Positions 34,956 through 48,967 of a DNA stretch of 64,000 nucleotides are shown here, in pieces. Position 1 is the first letter of the stretch; each line of letters opens with the position of its first letter. Made by a program: the position numbers and the translations under genes. Source of the stretch: Isoetes taiwanensis (Eukaryota > Streptophyta > Lycopodiopsida > Isoetales > Isoetaceae). The stretch lies in NCBI GenBank assembly GCA_021234155.1, contig JAJEKV010000168.1, forward strand, positions 553,352 to 617,351, given 5' to 3'. The notes beneath the pieces were generated by a model. That model ran no database searches. It was not told where the DNA came from and worked only from the letters and a program-made list of their open reading frames with translations.

Positions 34956-36509
34956 TTACGTTGGTGTAATGTGATAATCTATAATCAATGAAAGATATAT
35001 GTGACGACCCTCATCTACAAAGCCGAATGGCTGCATTTGCTTCAAGGTTTCAAGGGCATATTTTCCATTGCCATTAAGGGCATTGGCGGCAATAATCACA
35101 TTCCGACATCTTTGTGTCATGGTGAACCATTTTACGAAATGCAAATCTTGCTTCTATTATGCTTACGCATTAATAAGAGCATTAAATCTTCTTTGAAATG
35201 TCATGTTCTCTTTCACAAGCCATCATGTAAGCCTGTAATCCGTTTTCCCTCAATTAGAGCTCCACGAATGGCATATCCATCAAATGGAACAACTTAGGAT
35301 TCCCATTATGCACATATGCCCATTATCCACGGGATGCCCATTATGCACATATCTTTGCAATCATCAAATGGCCGGGAATATAAACTCTGCCAGATTCTAC
35401 ACTTCCAAACTTGTTATACATTGTAAGCGGTGAGCTAATTACAATATTAGATTCAAACGACAAACAATGAAAGCAATGACTTGTTTTCCTTTAAGCGAGA
35501 TCTTGTAGACACGTGCAAGCATCAATAACATTAGCCGCAGGTTACTTAATTTGGAGTCACTTGTTGGTGTCGCATTTGTTGAAATGCTTGCACAATGCTT
35601 GTAGGGATTCCTTAATATATCTGATTAAAGTAACCCACAAGCATGGTACTCCATGCAATGACATCTTTCCTTGTCATTTTGTTCAATGTTCTCTCTGCAT
35701 TTGTTAGATCGACACATCTTCCATACATATTGATAAGAGAAGTACTAAGAGCTACATCGGATGTTCCAAAGGCAATCTTGAAATTGTTAACACTATAAGA
35801 TCCACAATCCCCTGTAAAAGCGTAAAAACTTTTGAGACCTAAACACATCAAGCTCTGCATCAACTCTACAATGAGATGCTTGTTTTTGTTAACTTACCTA
35901 AACATTTGCTTTCGGTTTAGAATAAAGTGACATCTAATATAGAGATAAGCCGACATACCGCGGGGACTAATCCTAGTAATAGCGAATCGTACTGCGGGAA
36001 GAAGGATTTTTGTAGCAAAGGTTCGGTTGCACCGGATCGGATCAAGCATTATCCACGGACACGGCGACCTTCTAAGGGCTGCGGTGATGGCTATGAATGA
36101 CATCGGCTTAAATGCATTCTACAATCCAAGCGGGAAAAAAGCTATTACGCCATCCCGCCGAGCTCGTGGGGGCGAATTAAAGAGCCGCAAAATCTTCATA
36201 CCGCTGCTTGGGCAAGGGCGTAGGCTCTTAATGCAAGCAACAGTTACCTCCTCGGTGGTGAGGTACCTGTGTGAGATTCATCTTCATCTGCGAGGCTCCC
36301 CAATCATAGCACCACAAAAATTTGAAGCCCACTTTACAAAATCCGGCCAAGTGACTATGATTCAATCTGCCATAGCTCACGGTATTGCAAAACAAATTGG
36401 AGTCGGTTAAAAACGGATGGCGCAACCCAAAACTTGTCCCCTTTGTTTGCGAGAGATAAAAACTGAAGCGGTAGGTTTGAAGCGGTGGTGGCTGACCGTC
36501 CTTGGACAT
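34956..36509 (-). pseudogene. Pentatricopeptide repeat (PPR) protein remnant
   Basis: The minus frame 35612-35863 reads STSLINMYGRCVDLTNAERT then KMTRKDVIAWSTMLVGY. The minus frame 34956-35144 reads NVIIAANALNGNGKYALETL, then KQMQ. These are the helix pairs of plant PPR repeats (LI.MYG.CG....A...F..M..KDV..W..M..GY, then A...NG.G..AL.....MQ). PPR proteins bind organellar RNA in plants. The minus frames at 36228-36509 and 35894-36103 may be its upstream part. Several shifts and stops separate the pieces, so it is not functional as read. Confidence 0.6.
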
Positions 36510-37677
36510 GCTTGGAGCGTCACGGCTATCTTGGGAATAGGGATGCCACAGTCTTAGAAGTATAAAAGCGAGGTTTGCTTGCGGACCAAGAAAGCGAGCA
36601 AAAATATTTTTTTTTTTTTTCTATTAATTAAAAAATGCACGTGTCGTGCTCAGGCTTTTTCCTGGGACGGAAATATTTCATCAAACAAAAAATCAAACAG
36701 CCTTATATATGTTGTGATAAAGGTTTCTAATTATTATTGTTGTTTCTCATGTATGAGGCACCTATAGGGGTCTTGTGATATGTTTCATGGTTCTGAACTC
36801 AGGCTTATCTCTCTTTTCTTGTGTTACTTTTTTACAGTTTTGCGTTTGGTTGACAACGTGGGTTTCACTATATGTTGGCATCCTCTTATTAATCATAGGC
36901 ATTCACATGGTTTTTGATTTTTTATGTTGGGCATCATTCGAATTTGCGATGTATCACACTATTTTCAACGTTATAATTTCTATGCATGATCAGGGTTTGA
37001 TTTTTCTTTTTTAATTGTTGCACGTGCTTTCGGTTCAAGTCGATCTTGTTGCCTATTTTTCCTTTTGAAATGTTGTTATCGAACGTTGTTTTCCTTTTTT
37101 AGGCATACGGAGCATTACGGTGGTTTCATTTTCTTTTCACGTTATTGCCTATGTCATGTTTCCGATTCTGCTGCCTAGCTAGCTTTTTTGTGATTTATTA
37201 TGTCGTGTTTTCGATTACGCTACCTAGCTAAGCGTTTTTTGTGATTTATTGTTTATCTAAAAGGTTGCATCTTGTCTTTCTAACGTTTATGCATCTTCTT
37301 CACGACCATAGGTTGGCTTTTCCTCTTCATCTTATTGCTTTTGTATTGGGTTATTTATCATTATTGACAACTTGGGGGGTTTTGCATAAGTGGGCCTCAT
37401 CTTTTTGCATTATATGCATTGACGTGGTTGGTTTCTTCTTGTGTTTATGCATTATCTGCAATTGCATAGCTTGAGTTGTTCCTACTTTATTTGGATATTG
37501 GCTTTTTATTTGGTCGCATTCTCTTTATTGGGTTGATTCTCCGTGGCCAGTGCATATACGGGACTCCTCATCACGAGGGCTTGACTTGTTTTTGTCAGGG
37601 CGTCCTCTTTTTTCGTCTCAGGGCTGGCAGACCCTTCTTACCATTGTTTTTGTTCTATAATGTATTTCCTTTTTCAG
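36510..37677 (+). other. T-rich, probably intron or repeat sequence
   Basis: Strongly T-rich plus strand with hydrophobic junk frames (36775-37014, 37241-37474). A near-duplicate pair ATTATGTCGTGTTTTCGATT / TATGTCATGTTTCCGATT with CTACCTAGCTA lies at 37145-37245. It ends at a TTTTTCAG tract just before the Ser/Pro ORF, like an acceptor. Confidence 0.4.
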
Positions 37678-37968
37678 GTTAGTGAGCTGATGCCATCTAT
37701 CGCGAACACTTCCAACTCTTCTCCTGCGAGTTCGCGTTCTCCATCACGACTCGCTCGTGCTGCTGGTCCTCATCGTCAACGCAAAGCTTCCCTTTCCCCT
37801 GAGCCGGACTCTTTGGACACCAGTTCACTTTCTCCCCCGACCTCTCCCGTTCCCGCCTCTGCCGTACCCATTCTTTTTGCCCCCGTTTCTCCTGATTATA
37901 CACAATTATTGCAGGAGCTTCAGCAGCAGCGGGCCACCGCCGAGCACTCCGGACATCGGCCCATTTAG
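37678..37968 (+). other. Ser/Pro-rich repeat-family ORF, copy 1
   Basis: Follows TTTTTCAG and reads VSELMPSIA, then RLARAAGPHRQRKASLSPEP and DSLDTSSLSPP. It is homologous to 40579-40800. A low-complexity Ser/Pro segment like this could be the N-terminal part of a gag-like or regulatory protein. The family is unknown. The 3' side (to 38110) also matches copy 2 loosely and runs into the (CT)n tract. Confidence 0.45.
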
Positions 37969-38154
37969 TTCCTATAAACTTCTCGACCCAGCTCGTATCT
38001 GCCCCTTCTACCTCAATCTCCTCCCTTTTTCATCGCACACATTGGGCGTTCTTGGGGGGTTCCACATGATGCTTTGCGTCGCTCTCACGGTCATTGGCGC
38101 TCCTCTTTTCTCACTTTAAGCTACATGCCCGTGACCCAACTCAGCGCTTGGAGG

Positions 38155-39169
<1,015 letters not shown>

Positions 39170-39340
39170 GATTACTTGTTATTCTTTTTATTATTTATCG
39201 TTATTGTTTTTTCTTTTGGGGATCCATGATGAAGGGTTCCGTTTCCTCCGATTTTTGCTTTCGCTATCACGGGGTCCACATGTTGAGGTTAAGTACTCAC
39301 GGTTCTTTGGCGGTCCTCGTCCTCTCGGGCTTGCTACGTG
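39170..39340 (+). repeat. Repeat unit with GGGGATCCATGATGAAGGGTT, copy 1
   Basis: Contains ACTTGTTATTCTTTTTATTATT, GGGGATCCATGATGAAGGGTT and GGGTCCACATGTTGAGGTT with GGCGGTCCTCGTCCTCTCG. The same blocks recur at 40097-40345 in permuted order, so the two lie in a tandem array with units of about 0.85-1.1 kb. Confidence 0.7.
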
Positions 39341-39528
39341 TTTGCCGCTTAGCCCGCTTGTGTTGGCGCCCCTCTTAAAATCTCACCCTCCCTCGTGCTT
39401 AGGTGCCCGACTTCGACCCACAGGTTTTCGCGGCTCATTTTGGGCTTATAGTTTATCGCGATTACGCCTCATTTTATTGTTGTGCTCCCGTTAAGCTCGT
39501 TAGCCGTTGACCCCTCCCACGCTTGGCG

Positions 39529-40096
<568 letters not shown>

Positions 40097-40345
40097 TTGC
40101 TCGATATGCAGGGTCCACATGTTGAGGTTCGTACTTACGGTTGCTGGCGGTCCTCGTCCTCTCGCGCTCGCTACGTGGTGTGCGACTCTCCTCAACATCT
40201 CCATGTTTCTCGTTCCATCTTTATGTCTATGCATTTTTACATTCCTATGCGTAAGTTTTTCCTCTTTGCCTTATTATCTCAGTTACTTGTTATTTTCTTA
40301 TTTGTCGTTATTGTTTTTGGGGATCCATGATGAAGGGTTCCTTTG
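40097..40345 (+). repeat. Repeat unit with GGGGATCCATGATGAAGGGTT, copy 2
   Basis: GGGTCCACATGTTGAGGTT at 40109 and GGGGATCCATGATGAAGGGTT at 40319 match copy 1 at 39170-39340. Confidence 0.7.
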
Positions 40346-40578
40346 TTCACTTATCTCCCTCTAGATGTTGACCACGGGTTCGGCAGGAATAATGGCCACA
40401 TTCACGGACTTCGGTCCGTAATCTGCATTCATATCATATGTGCATTGTACGCATTAACGTGGTTTGTTTTTTCATCGCCTTGTTGCCGTTCTTGTTGGCA
40501 TGCCGGGGCGCTTCCTTCGATTCATCTTCGTGGCGGCGTCCTTTTCTTGGTTTGTTCTCTAATGTTCTTTCCTTTTTC

Positions 40579-40800
40579 AGGTCGTTGAGCTGATACCGTC
40601 TATAGCATGCGCTTTCGGTTCTTCTTCTTCAACTTCGCTTTTTTCTCCACGGCTCGCTCGCCCTGCTGGTTCTCGTCGTCAACACGAAGCTTCCCTCTCG
40701 CTTGAACCCGACTCTTTGGACCCTGGTTCTCTTTCTCCCCCTGCCACTCCAAATGAGACCAACTTGCTCGTGCTCATACGATTTCTTTTTGCTTTCGCTT
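40579..40800 (+). other. Ser/Pro-rich repeat-family ORF, copy 2
   Basis: After TTTTTCAG it reads VELIPSIA, RLARPAGSRRQHEASLSLEP, DSLDPGSLSPP, clearly the same unit as 37678-37968, with indels. Downstream sequence to about 41100 keeps the homology (GCGACCCAGCTCAACACATGG near 41070) but lacks a (CT)n tract, so the expansion is not an intrinsic part of the family. Confidence 0.5.
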
Positions 40801-41169
40801 GCCTTAAGTTCGCATGCCGAGTCACTATCGCCAGCCTCCGTGACCCTCTTTGCTCCTCTCCTTCCTCTCTACGTCCTTTATCCTATCTGATTGTTTGGGG
40901 GTGGTGGCGGGAGTATCTTCTTAACTCCATCCCAGTAGGGTACTCATTCTTTTCGTCGCGGCCGGGCCTCGGCGGCTTCCCTTTCGGGGTTCCACATGAT
41001 CTTTAGCCCAGCTCTCACGATCGGCGGGCGCTACTTTTCTTCTCACTCCCGCTATGTGCTTGGCGACCCAGCTCAACACATGGCGGTTTCGCAGTGGCTG
41101 GGCTTATAGTTAAGGAAGTCCTTTGGTAGTCGGCCGGTTTTGTGTCTCTCGCGAGTCCCTTCCCAGAAT

Positions 41170-41285
41170 CCCATCGTCCAGAGCCATCGGATCGCCATTA
41201 AGGAAGGGGCGGCATATAACCATCTCCGTCTTTGGCCCGATTATGGCGTCTCTCTCACGGCTCTTCTTCTCCTCTCGTGGCTTCC
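41170..41285 (+). repeat. Promoter-like repeat block, copy 2
   Basis: See 32101-32226. A further sequence just upstream, GGTTTTGTGTCTCTCGCGAG (41142-41161), recurs at about 42435-42454, showing that pieces of this unit are scattered over 32-42.5 kb. Confidence 0.6.
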
Positions 41286-41574
41286 CTCCCTTCCCGCCCT
41301 GCTGCGTCGGTGCATGCGTCTTTTTCATTTGTATTTTTTCAGGCACTCTTGTTGTTCTCCACCTGTGGGTGTTGCTATTCTCATGTTTTATTTCATGCCA
41401 CTATATAAGGCTCTTTCTCCTTCAGCACCGGTTATCGGCGTCTTCTCACGGCAGCTTCCTTCCTTCTACGAGTTTCCCCCCTTTCCGCCCTGCTCAGTGG
41501 GGACGCGTTTGTTTCATATTGTTCACTTTGCATTTACTAGAATAATGTTTTTTGCATCATTATCATGTCATTTT

Positions 41575-41850
41575 TCATATGTTATTTTCCACCCGTTGGG
41601 TGATGCTTTCTCCACTTTTCAGGTGATGCTATCTCCATCTGGAAGTGATGCTGTTTATTTCCACCTGGAGGGTGATGCTATTTATTTGGTGAATCTATTT
41701 ATTTCCACCTTGAGGGTGATGCTATTTTTTCCACCTTGAGGGTGATGCTATTTTTTCCACCTTGAGGGTGATGCTATTTATTTCTACCTTGAGGGTGGCC
41801 TAATTATTTTTTTTTCACCCATTTGGGTGATGCTTTTCCACCTTACGGGT
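41575..41850 (+). repeat. Minisatellite, unit about 26-28 bp
   Basis: Seven or more units of the type TTCCACCTTGAGGGTGATGC followed by TATTTT. The units degenerate towards both ends (ACCCGTTGGGTGATGCT, ACCCATTTGGGTGATGCT). Confidence 0.9.
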
Positions 41851-42659
41851 CTTTGCTTTTTTTGTTCTAATTTGCTCTTCTTTGCGGGGGGTTGATTGTG
41901 CGGCTTGCCTTGTCCATGCCATGCATGTTAGTTTTCGGACTATTCTGGGTATTTTTAGGGTTCTGTTGTGTGAGTTCTTTGCGGGTTTTTACCGCGGTCG
42001 TTTGGGGGTCTTGCTTTTTTGGCCGCCATCGACATGTCTCCTTCGTTTTTCCGGCTTCTACCATCTTATGGGGTCGTGCTAGATTTATGTTAAGCCATCA
42101 CACCACCTTTTTCGGCTCTCCGAATAAACACATTACCGACCTGCCTGCCCGAGTCTTACGGGGTTACTGCTATCTTTGGGTTCGTAGTCAATCCATCTTC
42201 TTGGTTTTCGGGCATCACATTCAAGGTTGTTGGCGGCCAGTTTCTCATTAGGGTTTTCCTCGAAAACACGAAAGGGCGAGTTTTTCATCCGTTGAGAAGT
42301 TGTCGCCATTACCCTTCTATATTGCTGTGCACATTTCTTTTTTTGGGGTAGTCCGATATTGTTCCTATGGTCGGCTACCCCTCTCTTCTTCAAATCATTG
42401 TATCTTTTCTTGCTTGATGAATGACAAGCATCGGCGGTTTTGTGTCTCTCGCGAGTCCTTCGAGAATCGGGAAAAAAGCGGTCTATGGTACACCATTCAA
42501 ACCTTTTCTTGCGGGGGTTTCCCTTATGAAAAAAATTTCAATTGGGCAAGTTTAGAACACTTGGCCCGAATTTCATACTCTAGAAGTTAGTTAGGGTGGC
42601 GAATATTTTCTTTTACAAAAAAGTTTGAACACAATTACCTAAAGGCTTTTTTTATCTAG
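41851..42659 (+). other. No supported gene
   Basis: Contains the second copy of the GTGTCTCTCGCGAG block near 42440. Frames 41882-42082, 41892-42251 and 42300-42590 have no recognisable domain. Confidence 0.3.
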
Positions 42660-43064
42660 GGATGTTCTAGCATATATAAGCTTCCATTAACAAGTCCCAC
42701 TATCCTACAAGTTTATTAGATGCAAAACTTTTGGAAATATTGTAATTAATACACTATAAAAATTTACATTTCTCTTCATTGTTCATATATGTTTTGAACA
42801 TCTGATTTTGAATATGCAATTTCTCACCTCCTTGGGTGCCCTCAACATTCCTCTTTATTGTCTCGGATGTTCTAGCATATATAGGCTTCTATTAACAAGT
42901 TCGACTATCCTACAAGTTTATTAGATGCAAAGCTTTGGAAATATTGTAATTAATGCACTACAAAGAATTTACATTTCTCTTCATTGTCCCGATCTATATG
43001 TTTGAACATACATATTTTGAATATGCAATTTCTCACACTGCTTGGTGCCTAACATTCCTCTCTC
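42660..43064 (+). repeat. Tandem duplication, unit about 205 bp
   Basis: Copy 1 is 42660-42864 and copy 2 is 42865-43064. Both begin GGATGTTCTAGCATATATA, carry CTACAAGTTTATTAGATGCA and end AACATTCCTCT. Identity is high apart from small indels. Confidence 0.9.
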
Positions 43065-44203
43065 GGCTACATGTTTTAGAAAATTGATGACTTTGAACCT
43101 CGTTTTCTCAAGTAATGAGTGACAATCTAAAGCAAGCGCCTTTTCTAAAAATAACATGGTGAATGGTAAATAAATAATTGACTTCTTTTATTATGTTTTA
43201 AAGAGCCTCAAACATCAACCGTTTTCTTTGAACCTTTTTCTCTAGATTCCAACTATACATATTGGGATATGACCAATGGTTTCTCTCGACCTCCTTTAGC
43301 CCCAAACCCGGGGCATGCATAATTTATCACAAGCTTTGCATCTATTCCAAAGTTACGTATCTGATGAGAACAACTTGGTAAGCCTTAACAAATCAATTTT
43401 TTATAAATTATAACGGAAAAAAGAAATCATACCTCAAATAGATAAAAACAGTTCATCAAGGTTTGGAGAGAAGGTCTTTATTTATGTAAGCGAACCGCCA
43501 ATAAAGCAACACAACCATGCTAATTATTATATCTCCTTAGAAGCCAAAGTAGGATTTAATTAGTGATAAGGTGCTAGACCAAGACATGGAAAATGCATCG
43601 TTAATGCATTTAATATATGATGCTTCGTGAGGAAGAAGACAATGAGGGATAATCTGATCATTTCAAAAAAACGCGAAGAAATAGAAGATGCAAGACAATG
43701 CGGATTATGGCAATCATTTCAATAAATGTATCAATTAGGTGACAATGGACGGCCAAATGATAAAGCTCAAACCCTCAATGGATGCTTCCCGCTTGAAAAT
43801 TTTTATATCTTTTTGCGTTTGTGGGCTCGGTCTACCTGGTTGTCGTTGTGACATTTAAAGCGGCGCGTATATGGTGCCAAATATTATTTTACCTTCTATA
43901 GTTATTTATACGGGACATGCTACACGGAAGAATAGAGATCACTCCGTTGTTGTTGCGAAAAGCATTGCTAATAGACGCGATATCAAGGGTGCTCACCACA
44001 CTATCACGATGTAATTATTTAGAAGAAAATCAATAACCTTTGCAATGCACCTCCGATCAAACCTAATCCATTGAAGGCATTATTAGTTCTTAAAATAGCG
44101 GCTTACATATCCAAGAATTTTCAAAGGAAAGTAGAATTTAGCTCGAGGAGGTAAAGGCGAATCACCTTAAACTTGGACATCACGATCTTGTTAGTTGAAA
44201 ATG
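43065..44203. other. No supported gene
   Basis: AT-rich DNA without long frames or repeats that I can see. It is the 3' flank of the L1 insertion. Confidence 0.3.
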
Positions 44204-44240
44204 TTTTTTTTTTTTTTTTTGAACGTGTTTTTACTTCATA

Positions 44241-47200
44241 TTATACACTCAAAATATTACAAAGTACTTCCGTATAAGAAATATCCCCCGAAGCATCAAT
44301 CACTTTTAGATGATCACTCCATATTGGAAATTTAATACGATCGAGGCCAATTGGAATCTGAAAAGCAATTATACAACTTCTTCTGAATTTCTTGAAGTAC
44401 CACCGAGAAAGAAATATGCTTATCATTAAAGGCCTTTCTTAGCCTTAAGCCTCACTCCATATTAGCCAAGACTTTTGCCATGTGAAATGCAATCTTTTTA
44501 GAAGCACCACGGCACTACCATTACTATTGAATAGGCAGCTTTTGCGGCGTCATTTATGCGGCGCCTTTGCGACGTATCAAACGCCGTCGCACACGCTTTT
44601 AATCGCTTTCCGCGCCACGCAAATGACGCCGCTTTTCGCAGCGGTACGCCACGCCGCATGTGCAATGTATTAGCCACGCCATGGACGCCCCAAACCGCAC
44701 AAAAATATGTCCTTATGACGCTTTTACGTGGCGCCGCTTATATGTTGCTAAGGCATATATATGTGCGTCCAAAATATTTTTTCGTGGACTTGAACCCTAA
44801 CCTTTTGTATTAACAAACCCGAGGCCTGTATTTATTTTGTGTTTATTCTTAAAAGCCGCAATGAGACGTTGTAATGACGCGTTGCACGCTGGCCACGCCA
44901 TAATGCGACGGCAGACGCATAATATGCAACGTGAGCACGCTTCACATGCATCGCCACATCGCTGCAGTTTGACACGCCGCCATGTCACTTTAACATTGCC
45001 ATGGCGTCACCGCCAATACCTTTGCGACGCCCCACCAAACGCGTTCAATAGCGGCGTGGGGGACGTTGCATATGCGACGCCGTTTGAATTTTGGCGCGAC
45101 GCCTTTTGAACGCTAAATTTTATGATGGGCGTTTCAAATAATGCCGAAACCGAAAAAACGTAACCATTCTCTAGTAGTGTGATTTGGATAAATACCTAAA
45201 AGAAAGTCGCGACTATCCAAAGATACTCAAAAAGAGAATGCTACTCATCTCTCTTCACACAAATATAAACAATGCTCCAATGTTTCAATGCACCTCCACA
45301 CATTGGGCAAAGTGGGCTTTACTCCTACTAAAGCGATGAACCATCTCATTAACTCTCAAAGAGCGATGAATCACCGCCAAAGTAATTACCTTTGGAGGAT
45401 TATATTTAGACCAAACAAGGTTCCAGATGGATTGCCATTGAGAAGGCAAAGTCTCAGAAGTGCCATTTTCAAGAAGGTGATAAAGTACTTGAGGATGTAA
45501 GCAATCAGAAGCATGAACTTACTTAAGGCTTGCCCTCTTTAACACCTTGAACAAAGTTCCAAATCTCGGTCACCAACCTTCTTAATTAAAGGAAGAGCAC
45601 TTGCTACATAAGCCCATATCACCGATATCTTTATCCAACAACCCATATTTCTCCACGAAACCATTGCCAAGAAGCAATGTCAATACCAAAATACCAATGC
45701 TCAATAGAAATAATACATGCTCTCCTCCACCTTGCTTGGGAATGCGCGCATGCATAAATTCTACAACCGGGTGTAGTTGTCCATGAGTATACAAAAGGCA
45801 CCCAAAAAAAAGGGGAAGATGCACCCAAGACAAGCTTCCCAATCAAATGTAATCACTGTTGGACTACCTTCCAGGCCCCGGCAAGCCTTTCAAGACTGGA
45901 GAGGCATGTGAATAAGCTTTCAATGGATATAACAATGCCCAAGGGAGCTCAATTCTCACACCTAAACTTATGAAAAACCATACACTTCTTCACCGATTGT
46001 TTAAGTAACTTCATACACGTGATGCACAATCATCTTTCAACAAAAAGCTGAACAATAACTTAGAAGCTAAGACCTTACCCCAGAAAGAAAGATCCAACAT
46101 ACCAAGTCCTCCTTGTTGTTTAAACAACATACATTTCTTCCACATACCTTCACGGTTTCCTTTATCGATTACACGGACAAAATCTCTTACAATCTTTTTA
46201 TCTCTACGCAAACTTAGAAGCTGGAGCCAATAGAACCGAAACCAAATAAATATGTGTATTGTTCAATCTTGACTTAGCTACTTGAATTCTACACCTTGCC
46301 AAGGATAACTTTGAGCCTCTCCACCAAATCGGATGCCTTTGTAAATTTAAGATAATTTCATCCCATGCTTCATTCATGTCAATATCTAGACCAAAAAGGA
46401 ACTCCTAGAAGCTTTGTCTTTCTTGAGTATAGGTACAACCACCTTCCGGGCATACTCATATAAAAAAATGCTTGCTTCCTTCCCCACCCATAAAGCACTA
46501 CACTTAGCCCAATTAAGGAGACAAACAGATGCAATTGAAAATATATCCAAAAGCTTTTTGATTATCTGCACATTATTCTCTTCACCATCCACTAGCAAGA
46601 AGGTATAAATGCAAAACCGATTAACCAAAACCTGGTCACCTTCCACCAATAATAATCCCTTTACCAAACCATCCTTTTCAGCCTCATGCAATAGTTGTGA
46701 AAGTTCTTCTGCCACTATAGTAAACAAAAAAGGAGATAAAGGGCAATCTTGCCTTATTCCACGTTCAATTGGAAAAAGCACCAAGGGTTCTCCATGATAC
46801 AGTACTACCCCCTTAGCAGAAATCAACATTTTATGCATCATAGAGCCGAAACAGGCCCAAATCCCAATTTCAAAAAGCATGGCATCCAAGAAAGTCCACT
46901 TCACACTATCATAAGCTTTAGCAAAATCCAATTTAAATATAGAAGATTTTGACCCAACATTGGGCCCAATGAACTCCCTCATATCTTTGCCACTATATTA
47001 TGAAAAATTTGCCGACCTGGAAGAAAGCCCGACCGAGTCGCATCTATTCTCAATCCCAAAACCGGGTTTAAGTCTTTTCTCACATAGGCTTTTGCAATAA
47101 TTTTATAGATAGTAGATAGAAGAGTTATTGGGCCAATCATGAATACTCACGAGGTTCTTTCACTTTAGGAATAAGAGAAATCAAACCCGTATTCAAAATC

Positions 47201-48700
47201 CTATCAAATTGATGTGAAGTACACAAATCTTTGTATGCCTCCATAATGCTTATCGACGTCCATTCCCAATACCTTTTAAAAAATTCTACAGAATACCATC
47301 CATACACGGCATTTATCCGAAGCCAACTCAAATGTTCTTTGCTTTCATATTCGAACATAGGCAGGTGCCTCTAACAATTGAGATTCCTCTTGTGAAAGAA
47401 TTGCATGAACCTTAGAAAGCACAATATCCTCGTGATTACATCTTCATGAGGCAAATGTTTGTCCTTAAAAAGTTTCAAAGTATTGAGTAAGGGACCTGTT
47501 TAATCTCATTTGGCTCTGTCATTACCCTCCCATCCCAAGCATAGATAGAGAGTGCATAGTAGTCGCATACCTCTTACGCTTTGAAGCTCTAAAAACAGAC
47601 TTATTACAACGATCTCCATCTTTCATCGGTTAATCCAGATTTAACAACGTCTTTGATTGAATTTGGGCCACTTCAAGACCACGAATAGCATCAATAACCT
47701 GTTGCAATCTAAAAGAGTCTGTACCAACTTTCTTAAGCTCCTCTAATTCAGCATATAACTTACTCAAGATCTCTTTTTCTTCACGAACTCGTTGCGCTCC
47801 CCACCTTTTCGCAAAAATCTTGACATTTGCCAAAGCCTCAACAATACGCCGCATACCATGTTGTTGAGATGGAAGCCTTTACCAAACCTCCTGACATCCC
47901 CTTCAAACTCCTCATTAGGCAACCATCTAGTATTCAATTTAAATACCGTTTTCTCTTTTTGTCTACTATGAGTAAGTTCACGGTTTTTGAGGATTATGGT
48001 TCGGATTTAAGCCTCCATAACCGTACACATATATCACAAAGCACATTTGCATACATTCGATCATGTGACAATCCTGGGCCAACCCAATTATTAGTCCAAG
48101 TAAAAGATAAATCTCCATCAACTTCCATAAACCCATGTTGAAAGAGTAACTTCGCCCGCTTCATCACTGCCGTTCAAAGCCACTTACAATCTGGCCCACC
48201 ACCTAATACGCCTTTGTCTTGATTCGACCATATTGAAATCCCCTACTAAAAGCCAAGCCACATTTTCTCCCCCATTTTGGTATTTTATTACATAAAGAAG
48301 CCCATAAAGTTGCTCTTTTCTAGGAATATTAGATGCATATACATTAATGATACCACATTCTTGAAGTCCTTGCTTCCATGTAATAACCAACCACCTTCCA
48401 AATTTATCTTTTTGCTGTAAATGTGACATGAACATCCATACTCCGGGCTATCATTGTACCACCCAAGCCTTGCCTGAAGTACTTATTAGAGCAGAAGTTT
48501 GCTTCCCAAACAAATTCATCATTGGAACGACCCTGCCTCTATCACATTTATGCTCTTGAATACATAAAATATCTGGATTAATGTGCTTAATTAAATTAGC
48601 CAACCTCTGCCGTTTTTGGGGAGATGAACGTGCACCTCTCACATTCCAGGACATAATCTTAAGCATGAGGTATTTTGGATTTCTTCTTCCGCCTTTTTTT
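44241..48700 (-). pseudogene. L1 ORF2 (APE endonuclease and reverse transcriptase)
   Basis: Starting near 48660: KIMSWNVRGARSSPQKRQRL and DILCIQEHKCDRG (endonuclease), GDFNMVE near 48225, a linker helix (47630-47854), LNTGLISLIPKVKEPREYS near 47137 (RT entry), motif A LDFAKAYDSVKW (46896-46931) and motif B GIRQDCPLSPFLF (46722-46760). Then FLLVDGEENNVQIIKKLL, where the preceding FADDT-type catalytic motif is replaced by NRFCIY (about 46600-46625). Further on are GGLGMLDL (46011-46211) and C-terminal pieces to 44241. Loss of the DD, plus many shifts, kills it. It would act with ORF1 protein in the nucleus. Confidence 0.85.
44513..45179. mobile_element. CACTA-like miniature element inside the L1
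   Basis: The left end CACTACCATTACTATTGAAT and the reverse complement of the right end, CACTACTAGAGAATGGTTAC, share the CACTAC terminus of CACTA transposons. The 667-bp interior is unusually rich in GACGCC/GGCGTC and GCCGCAT motifs, giving it a GC content unlike its surroundings. It has no coding capacity. A clean 3-bp target duplication is not visible (CGG left, TGA right). It lies in the 3' part of the L1, so it inserted after the L1. Confidence 0.55.
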
Positions 48701-48967
48701 GAGACTTTTCTCACTTTTAGCTCAGTTTCTTGTGGCTTATATAAAACCAAGGCCTGGTCCAGGTTATGCGCACTAATATCACCAGTATCCTTGTGCCTAT
48801 CTTCCTCCTCAGATGAATCATCACCAGCCCCTGACTCTATGTTATCACCATTATCCAGGTGATGTGTCACCCGTGCTTTACTTTTACGCTTTCTAGGACT
48901 TTGCCATGCCAACTCATCATTGGAACATTTGACCATCTCTTCATCTGGTGATGAATCATGAACATCC

